DNA from: Gentiana macrophylla
Taxonomy: Eukaryota; Streptophyta; Magnoliopsida; Gentianales; Gentianaceae
Assembly (NCBI GenBank): GCA_026214975.1
Contig: CM047813.1
Location: forward strand, 32,611,078-32,675,077
Length of the DNA stretch: 64,000 nucleotides
Direction: 5' to 3'
This document shows positions 56,127 to 64,000 of the stretch, piece by piece. A model generated the notes under the pieces. The model did not search any database. It worked only from the letters and a program-made list of their open reading frames with translations, and was not told where the DNA came from. Both the position numbers and the translations under genes were made by a program. Every line of letters begins with the position of its first letter. The first letter of the stretch is position 1.

Positions 56127-58022
56127 ATGGCTTCATCTTCTTCGATTCAAACCTCTGCCACTCAATACGAGAAAATAATAGCCACTGGGTCATTCTTCAG
56201 ACCCCAGCACTATATGGATTTATGCAATAATGATGCTCAAGCACGGCATCTGGCTGATGGATGTACAAACCTAGGGTTGATGACCTTTCTCAACTCCCCA
56301 ATCACCTCGATCTGCTATGAAAGCCAGATCTCTTTCTGGAAGATGCAAGATTCGTGGCAGGAAGCACCTCTGTAGATGGTGATTCGTCTCCGGATAGGAT
56401 CATCAACAGTGTACTAGGAAGAGAACTGGTGATTACATCAACACTCATCAGTCGATTGCTCAAACTATCATCAACCGGACCTGCCCAAACTGAAGACGTG
56501 GATGTGGACACTGATGCTTTCAGGTTAGAAATTGGCAAGAATGCCACATCAAAGAACAAAAAGCTCAACTGCAACATACCAGCACTCAAAAAGCCGTTTG
56601 AAGAATTTGGCTTATTAATAACCAAATGCATAGAAGGAAAGCTTGGATCTTTGCATGGTATGACCGAAGTTAGGACTAAATTGATGCCCATAATCTATCA
56701 AGGGTTGGAGTTTAACTGGGAAACCTTCGTTTTCAACAGAATGAAGGAGCAAATAAAGGCAGAAATTGATGTTGCAACCAACGGTGAGGAGAAAGGATTA
56801 GTTACACCCGACATTTTTAGAAGAAAAAGTCCTATGGGATTCCCCTTCAATACCTTATGCACTGTATGAAGGTAAAACCTATTCAATTGCACAAATTCCA
56901 CAATGCAAAAGTAATGTTCACGTATGTGAAACAAGCAAAAGAAGTACAAACTAGATCAAGACAGAAAAGAAAGCAATCTGAATGAAGCACTTCTGGGTTC
57001 AGAAGGACAATATCTCAAACAAGAGAAGCTCAGAAGAGAAATTTGCCAAGTCATGATGACTCACCTCTGGTAATTAGTGATAAAGAAGAAGAACAAAGAA
57101 CTGGATGAGGAGATGCAAATGAAGAAAAGTTGGAAAAGATCCCTGAAAGGGACACAAATGAAAGGATTGCAGAATACCTGGCTTGGAAATTGGGTGATAC
57201 ACAAGTCCATTATCCAACGTGGACAGAATGCTCGAAGAAGAGAAGTGGTTCTTTTCATTCTTGGGAATAACAAGCTTAGTTGGCTTAATTGACTACATGA
57301 AGCTATGGAAGCTCATTGAAAATGAAACATCCAAATCATAGCAATCTGGCAAAGAAGAAGGAGATGATGGTCAAGACGATGATGACCAGGATGATGATGA
57401 TGACGGTGGTGATGATGACTCCATGCCAATCCTTGAAGTCATGCGACCTGATGCAAAGAACAAAGCAAGAGCAAAAAGTGGACTAGGCGATGGCACTACA
57501 CCGGGCCGGTACTAGCTCGATCCCCACCACCTAATACAAGCAACCCCAACACGAGCAATGGGAATAATCGACACTCCACCACCTCCCAAGACAACACAGT
57601 GGACTCTATAGTCAATGAACTGGAGAAAAAGATGCTATGTCTTAGAAATCTCCAAACTGCAATCTAGGATAAAGGAACCTCCCAGGAAAATAGACTTGAC
57701 GCAGTTTCTATGTACATGGAGATGCAGCTTGATGTCATAACCAAAAAGACACTCTTAATCAAGCAACATGCTCGTGAAACAGTAGAAGCACTCACCCCCA
57801 TGGCAAACAAAGTGAATGAACATGAAGAGAGGATGCATCAAATGGAAAGCTATCTGGATAATACATCTAAAACCTTAGATTGCATGATCCCTGTATCTAG
57901 AGCAACAAACATATTGGAAAAACATGCTATTGCCAAAAAGAGGGAAATAAATAAGTCTGATAGAGTGCCTGAAAGAAGGTCTGGAGGCATAACTGGAGGC
58001 ACAATGAGAACAAGGAGTGGCT
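56127..58022 (+). pseudogene. Extra ORF downstream of pol in element H
   Basis: It starts MASSSSIQTSATQYEK and has ADGCTNLGLMTFLNSP. After a frameshift at about 56350 come ELVITSTLISRLLKL, the block IGKNATSKNKKLNCN and EFNWETFVFNRMKEQIKAEI. An acidic linker rich in Asp/Glu codons follows (57350-57430). The C-terminal 57670-58022 has Gln/Glu/Leu-rich heptads (probable coiled coil) and a basic end RTRSG. The N-domain and coiled coil match the ORF at 11002-12902. Stops and shifts are present (for example 57297 and 57666). The function is unknown. Confidence 0.7.
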
Positions 58023-58176
58023 GAACACCTTGTAAAATTTATGCTATTTGTCTGTTTGAATTATGCCCTTTATGGATGAATAAACTTTCCGAGTTTTATT
58101 CCTATTTATTATATGAAAATAAGTTTACTTATATTCAGGAGTATGAGGGTTTTGGCATCATAAAAAATGGGGAAAT

Positions 58177-59563
58177 TGTTAGGAACATTTTATTGTTTTG
58201 ATGATGGCCATACTAGCTGGTATAGCAAGTCTGAAATAAGTTTAAATATAGTAGAAATGTCTGTATAGGCTTTACTTAGAAGTCTGACATGTTGTATAAG
58301 TTTAGTCATACAAGCATTGTACTAGACTGATAGGGCGGCTCAGTAAAGATGCATGACCCGACTTAGTGAAGACAACCAAGGACCAAAGACGTTGAAGTGA
58401 AGACCTATGGGTGACTTACAACCAAGAAGTCTATGATGACCTTGGTAAGTCTAAGATATATTACAAGTGATGAACCTTAAATTCTCTATAAAATGGTGTA
58501 CACTGATCTCACCCAAAAATCAAAGATCAGTGAAGTATATTTCTATCGGCTGATAAACAAAGCAACAACAGAGCAGATATCAAGCAGCCAAGTAAAACAG
58601 TCACTTGTCCGGTGAAGTAATGAGAAAGCAGTCAAGTAAAGAAATCACTCAGCCGGTAAAGTAAAGAAAAGGCGGCAGAGTTAAGTAAGTTGTCTGTACT
58701 CATTCAAAACGTGGAAAATATGGAAGATCAAGTAATAAATGCAGAATCATTCAAGGACGGATTTTATGAGGAACGTTTGAAGAAAATCCGGATCACTGAA
58801 ATCAATGAGGATTAATCAGGACAGAACAAGGATGATTCTAAGCATTAAATAGCCAACGGATAGAAATTCAAAATCAAGGAATCATGGCTATCAATAGAAG
58901 TCATTGTCAGACAAAAATATATATGATTTACACAATCAAGAATTCTAAGTACTGATACTCTGTCAAATTCACAAGCCTTATCTTTGAACTACATTGACAA
59001 ATTCAGAAAAGATCAACTCAAAAATCAGGGCCTCAAATCCACATCAAGTACTGAGTTGATCAAGTTTTTGAATCTAATTCACATCCAACTAAAGCAATTG
59101 ATTCAGACCGTCTGAGAATGAATTGCAACCGTTTTGTGATAAATGCCGAAGGATTTGTTCCCAGTAGCAGTGTGTGAAGACCGAGTCACTAAAGCTTTTG
59201 TAGCCAATGAGTGATAGTCTATAGATCGTGAAGCTTGTGTAGCCAAGGACAATCATAACTATTGTATTGGTGTAAGACAATAGTGAATTCCTCCAATCAT
59301 CACAAGAGAAGAGTGGATTAAGGGATTACACCACCCTGAACCACTATAAGCTTTTGTGTTCATTTACATTATGCACCTTACTTTACAGCATTTACATTCA
59401 GCACTTTACCTTATCTGTGTGTGTTTAAAATTACTTTGAAGCAACTATTAGGAAGGGTTTTAATATTCCGCTGAACAAAGGCTTTTTATCAGGAAAAGTT
59501 TTTGAAACTCCAATATAGTCATTCACCTCCTGACTATCTTTTCACCCTTTTCTGGGACCAACA
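58177..59563 (+). repeat. 3' LTR of element H (1387 bp)
   Basis: It starts TGTTAGGAAC and ends GGGACCAACA. It is preceded by a polypurine tract (TAAAAAATGGGGAAAT) that carries one T. It is the same family as 2519-3880 and 13055-14439. Confidence 0.9.
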
Positions 59564-59681
59564 ATACGTCACATGTGTCAGGGACGGTTGGATGTCAGAC
59601 TTTCATACCGTGCCATGTCGCTCCAGTGCACTCCTAACCTACGATGATAATCCTAGCTCAGGTCTAAGGGCTTTTGACATG

Positions 59682-59875
59682 CACTACAAGAAAAATAATT
59701 TTTTGCCACCGTATTTTTGCCACAACAAATAAGAATTGCTGCTAATATACTTACTTTTAGCTGTAGTAGCGTGGCAAATAAGAAAAACTAAGTATATATT
59801 TATCTCAATTTCTTTTGTTGTGGCAACAACTAATGTGACAAAAGATTGTGACAAAAGATTATTCTTCTTTTAGTG
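59682..59875. mobile_element. CACTA-type MITE, 194 bp
   Basis: The ends are CACTACAAGAAAAATAATTT and, inverted, CACTAAAAGAAGAATAAT. It is flanked by perfect ATG duplications at 59679-59681 and 59876-59878, the 3-bp size expected of CACTA elements. Internal TTGCCAC/GTGGCAA words are inverted. Confidence 0.88.
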
Positions 59876-59878
59876 ATG

Positions 59879-61229
59879 GGTATGACCCGGCATCCATACA
59901 TGTGGTACTCAATAGGCATCAATGAGGTCTTATTAGTAAACAGGCCAACCAAAGCTAACCACAATATTGAGCCTCTCACCGAAAGATCCAAAGAGTCCTC
60001 ATCGACCACATTCTAATCGCTCTCAAAACTCGGATCGCTAGACTCAACTCGGATCGGACTCATCGATTCGTCCCCACTTGGTAGAAGCTATCCTCAGCTC
60101 CTAATAGCCAGCATGTCACATGGTGTCTACGGTCCCACATCACCGACTGATGACCCGCTCATCTTGGTCGCTTATGAACATAACGGTCTTATCCCGAACT
60201 CTCATGGCGGTTACAACATATTGATGGGTAGGATGCCACTATTGGTTTATCATTAACTGCCACAACTCTATGATTGATTGCATACCACGATTTCAGCCTA
60301 ATTGAGCCATAACTGCACCGTGATTGCATCACACTAGCCTTCAGTCACATGCCCTAAAATGATTGATTCATGCATTAGCTCCCTCACGTGGGACGCCTAT
60401 ATAAAGAACCTTTACCTTCTCTCTCATAACTACATTAAATGGCTTGATCCCATACATACTGGATACGTAGGCAATCACAGATGACACAACCATAAATCAT
60501 TAATTAAATTTCTAGTCTCAGAATCTGATTGCCCGCAAATTAAATCCGACGATTTCCATACATCGTCATCTTCATATTTTTCTTCACTCAAATAAGCAAA
60601 AAGCTTCAAAGAGATGATGTGTTTTGATTTGAAATAGCAAAAATCATGAACAATAGGATGACATCATGAACTTGCCACGGTTTGCTTCTCCAATCACCGG
60701 AAAGGAGGTTCATGGGGTTGGTGGCAGAAAGAAAACCGGAGAAATGAAGTTATTTTGAAAGATGAACAAAGATAGACGTTTTGTGCCTCTAAAACGTTGA
60801 AAATTAAAATTAGGGACTGTCGTCCGCCCACGAGGCGGAGCGGGATTTTAACTTGGCTTATAAGAAAATTTACTTTTCGCGGCTCGGTATCGGCAGCATG
60901 CATTTAAAATACGCTGCAAATGTATCTATTTACGGCATGCTAGGCTTCTTACGCCGAGGATATTCAATATCCACTAATAAAGGCAGGGTGGATTGAAATG
61001 CGCTTTTAATAATCGTTTTAACAGCTTGCCTAGGCGTGCCGTCAACATAATACATTTCGGAAGCGTGATTTTCATGTCGCCAATTCCTGCCCCGCTTTTT
61101 TTTATTTTTTTTATTTTATTATTTCCCGCGATTCCCAAATTTTCGTGGCCTCCCACGATTCCAAAAATAAACCCTCATCGAGCTCGTCCACTCCACTACC
61201 GGCAAATAGAACAAGCAAATCGTTAAGGC
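59879..61229. other. Non-coding stretch, probably old gypsy LTR plus gene flank
   Basis: GGATACGTAGGCAATCACAG at about 60458 is the inverse of the word near 49574, so 59879-60500 may be LTR-derived on the minus strand. From 60830 no repeat is recognised. At 61145-61228 a Ser/Pro-rich frame (KNKPSSSSSTPLPANRTSKS) could be the start of a host exon, but this is unproven. Confidence 0.35.
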
Positions 61230-61670
61230 CTATGTTGCACCGACACTCCAATATGGGTAACGTGCGCCGTATCCGACACGACACGCGTCCGACACGCGCC
61301 GACACGGTGTCGGACACGTGTCGGTTGATTTAAAATAATGTTAAATTAAATTTTAAAACCGACACGCCAGTGACACGCCCCACACGCCAGGGACACGTCA
61401 AGGACACGGAGCGACACGGAGGGACACGTCCCTCGACACGGGGGACACGTTCCGACACACGGCTATTTATATATTTTTTGTATTTTTGTATTTTTTTGTA
61501 TTTTTATATATTTTTGTATATATATATATATATAATTATATATATATATATATATACTACGCTGGCCCCCTAAGTGTCCTATATTTTGAAAGTTTTGGTA
61601 ACATCGCGTGTCATAAAATGTCAGTAATGCGTGCTGTGATGTCTCAAGTGTCGGTGTCGGTGCAACATAG
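61230..61670. mobile_element. hAT-type MITE, 441 bp, packed with GACACG motifs
   Basis: Perfect 17-bp terminal inverted repeats CTATGTTGCACCGACAC are flanked by perfect 8-bp duplications GTTAAGGC (61222-61229 and 61671-61678), as expected for hAT elements. Inside, 61265-61460 holds more than a dozen GACACG words in both orientations, followed by T-rich and (TA)n sequence (61450-61558). No transposase is present. Confidence 0.88.
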
Positions 61671-61678
61671 GTTAAGGC

Positions 61679-63795
61679 TCTTACAAATTTTCTCTAATTT
61701 CAGAAGTGGTATCTTCTACCATATTGCTGAATTTAGGATCATAAAACCTTTGTATTACTGACAAATTGTAGACGAAGGAGCTACTATAACGCCTTATGGC
61801 TCTGTACTTCTTTGTTTTCACCTCCATTATTGGAGTAATCAATGGATGTCCTGGCGATTCTGGCCCGATTTACCTGTAAGTCCGATTTGAAATTACTTAA
61901 GTAAAAGGAATTTGTAGGATTCTCAGTTAGTTATTGCTACAAGTTGCATATAGTAATCTTCTTTATTTACTGGATACGACAGCAGTTTTTTTTTCTGTTT
62001 GGATTTTTATTACATGATATGTGTATATGAGACTGATGTGTAATATGGAATCTATTGACATTCAAAAGAATATACACTATGTTTTGTTGGTTACGGTTGT
62101 TGGGTTCTTCAATTTTTGTTTCTTGTACTTATTTTCACTTGAAATTTGCCCGATCTGCTTGTTTGTTGTTGGGTTTACCTGACACTTTAAAACACATATT
62201 CTTTTGGCATTATAATACTAGCATTCTTCTTCTAATTTTATTATTGTTGAAGCTTTTGATATTATTCTCGCATTTATATGTTACTGCTGATTTTTTCCTA
62301 AGATTTTGATGCATTTTTTTCCATGTGTTTGCTTAAGAGAAGTTGGCACTCTGAGTTACATGAATCTGTACTAAAGCCATTGTTTTTACTACAGGTAAAG
62401 CTTGAATGGTCCGCTGATGGTGTCTTTCTCTTCTTGGTCCATATTTTGTACGTGTGACATTCATCTATTAACATGTTTTGCTGTTGGTTTATGTTTAGTG
62501 CTTTAGTAGTGTTGGGTAGTCATCTTGGTGTTTTGCTTTCTAGTGCTGAGAGACCAACTTAATATATCATTGGTGATCAGAAAAATACATGAATATGTAT
62601 TAAAGGCCTTGGTGCAGACTTACTGGAGGCTACAAAAAATATATAGTTATAATTTACTTACGCCTATAGATGTGAGTTCTAGAATACCACAATCAAAGCT
62701 AATTAATGCAGCAACATTTTTTGGAGACCAAGTTTCATATTTAGTTGCTTGAATGCCCATATTGGTCCTTCCTCTATTGTATATATGTAATCATTGTTCT
62801 TGTGATCATGTTTAGTCTTTTCATTGTTCTTGTAATATTTTGATGCAGATTGCCTCGCAATCCCATTTCTTGTAGATCCATGAGTTATGATTCTGTGAGC
62901 TAATTCTTCTGGTCAAGAGTTTAGTCTTATAATATATTTGTAGATTGTTATTCTTTGCTTGCTTTAATTCGCCAATGCTAAAGCTCTCTGTAACTTTTTC
63001 TGCCAAATGACATGATATGTATTCTCAATCCCGCTTGTTGTATCTTTGATAATGTGGGTTTCATTTACAATTATTGTAGAATAGATCAATAGATTGCTAT
63101 TGAAAAATAAAAGCGGAAGTGATCGGACTTCTTAAGCTGTTGCTGCAAGGGTACAAATCATGAACATAAGGAAAACGAGGTAAGTCACATATCCCTCTCC
63201 TTTAAAATTTTATAGTTTGAAGCCCGGTGCATAGAAACGTTTTGCATAAGACCACCCGGATCAATTTTATATAGATTATCTATAAGAAGATTAAGAATGA
63301 TGATCCCACAATAAGCCACGTTGGTGTAAAAAAATGTCGTACGCACGCATTTTGTATGAGATAGTGTATAGTCTTATTATAAGACGAGGCAGTCCTTAGT
63401 CCACTATAACTAATGCCTGGTGCTAAACTAATGGTATGTTTTATTATGTGATTTTACTATCGGTTGTATTTTTTTTTTACCAAGTTGATGCATCTTATTC
63501 ATTCTTCTCTTTTGTTTATTGCGGAACTTACCATTTATCACCAAAGGTATTGTATTTTTCTGTTCTGTACAAACTTTAATGAGCATTTTCAAATAGATAG
63601 ATACAGGCGGGGTCGGCACCTTGTTTCTCATCCTGTTTGGTGTTCATTTCTATGATTTTATTAGAAGACTGCAACATTTTTATATAAGGTGAGTTGTCAA
63701 ACTTGTTTGCAGCAGTACAAGACTGGTTTAGAGCACTTTTTTGTCGTTGATTTATCTTAAAAATTGCAATTTAAACTTATATCTCTAGTATGCAG
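61679..63795 (+). other. Probable introns/UTR of a host gene; exons not resolved
   Basis: T-rich sequence with several good splice-site-like words, for example AACGAG|GTAAGTC at about 63179 and TATAAG|GTGAGTTG at about 63689. No LTR, MITE end or retroelement domain is seen. Together with the two exons at the right edge it suggests an intron-rich gene running rightward. Confidence 0.4.
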
Positions 63796-64000
63796 GTTGA
63801 CTAAAGTAAAGGTTATATTTGAATCTCTAGTTGACTCTGCCTCAAAAGCTAAAAAGAGAACTTCATACAACAGGTTCGATAATCCATTGCTTTGTTTATT
63901 TCAATCATGCCTGATATATGTACTCTGAAAACATAGTCATAATGATTATGTTGGTTTTGTGAAGGATATTGCTTCTGTGCATGATGGTGGTTCTTTTGTG
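63796..64000 (+). CDS. Two exons of an unidentified host gene, cut by the window end
   Basis: Exon a is 63796-63873 (acceptor TATGCAG|GTTGAC, donor AACAG|GTTCG). Exon b is 63937 to the window end (acceptor AACATAG|TCAT). Joining them gives one open frame (phase 1 in, phase 2 between): LTKVKVIFESLVDSASKAKK, then RTSYNS, then HNDYVGFVKDIASVHDGGSF. The residues look like a globular, helix-containing protein and not a transposon. I do not recognise the family. Without splicing, a stop follows in exon a's frame at about 63927. Confidence 0.5.

Larger units (their letters stand above)
51545..59563 (+). mobile_element. Element H: second Sirevirus-like element, 5' truncated
   Basis: It has the same order as the element at 2519-14439: integrase end, RT, RNase H, internal promoter-like region, extra ORF, polypurine tract and 3' LTR (58177-59563). 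The left part (LTR, gag, protease, most of integrase) is missing. An inverted solo LTR (52739-54522) splits the RT at the YVDD box. Because the 5' LTR is absent, no target duplication can be assigned; ATACG follows the 3' LTR. Confidence 0.85.

Noticed and set aside
56302..56691. Minus-strand frame of 129 codons
   Set aside because: Antisense shadow of the conserved extra ORF of element H.

Overview
The window is a stretch of repeat-rich plant nuclear DNA, most likely from a eudicot. It has no operons or bacterial signals. It is AT-rich and dominated by nested, decayed LTR retrotransposons with plant-type primer-binding sites. Several MITEs and one LINE fragment are present. Only two loci look like host genes: a small two-exon defensin-like peptide gene at 24.9-25.45 kb, and the spliced edge of an unidentified gene in the last ~200 bp.

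Left nest (1-16.8 kb). A LINE endonuclease fragment (minus) was broken by a Ty3/Athila-like element (A, minus, LTR 15043-16436). A was in turn split by a Sirevirus-like Ty1/copia element (2519-14439, plus), whose near-matching 5-bp target duplication (GAAGG/AAAGG) is still visible. That copia element carries a Tourist-like MITE and part of a foreign LTR in its front half. Reverse transcriptase, RNase H and an extra 3' ORF remain in its back half.

Middle (17-34.9 kb). A Stowaway MITE is followed by element D (17623-21750), a copia copy with 151-bp LTRs, a perfect TTTTC duplication and no gag. Two copia 5' fragments (K plus, J minus) meet tail to tail. The defensin-like gene follows, with a Mutator-like MITE at its promoter and related fold-back elements in its intron and just after its stop. 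Then come a minus-strand copia element with TGCCG duplication (E) and a plus-strand copia element (F), the latter interrupted by element B.

Right half (34.9-64 kb). Element B is a second copy of the A family. Like A, it has a retropepsin-like ORF and an env-position ORF but no reverse transcriptase, RNase H or integrase, so the family is probably non-autonomous. It is followed by copia elements C and G (minus), a cluster of three Stowaway-like MITEs, a gypsy-type gag fragment, and a second, 5'-truncated Sirevirus-like element (H) whose reverse transcriptase is split by an inverted solo LTR. A CACTA MITE and a hAT-type MITE with dense GACACG motifs precede the gene edge.

The most interesting signals are four. 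The defensin-like gene is visible only after splicing. The extra 3' ORF of both Sirevirus-like elements has its own TATA box about 109-110 bp before the ATG and a copy of the LTR start upstream. The A and B elements share an RT-less architecture. A and B also repeat a copy-specific GC-rich motif at equivalent positions. No database searches were possible; family names rest on motifs visible in the translations.
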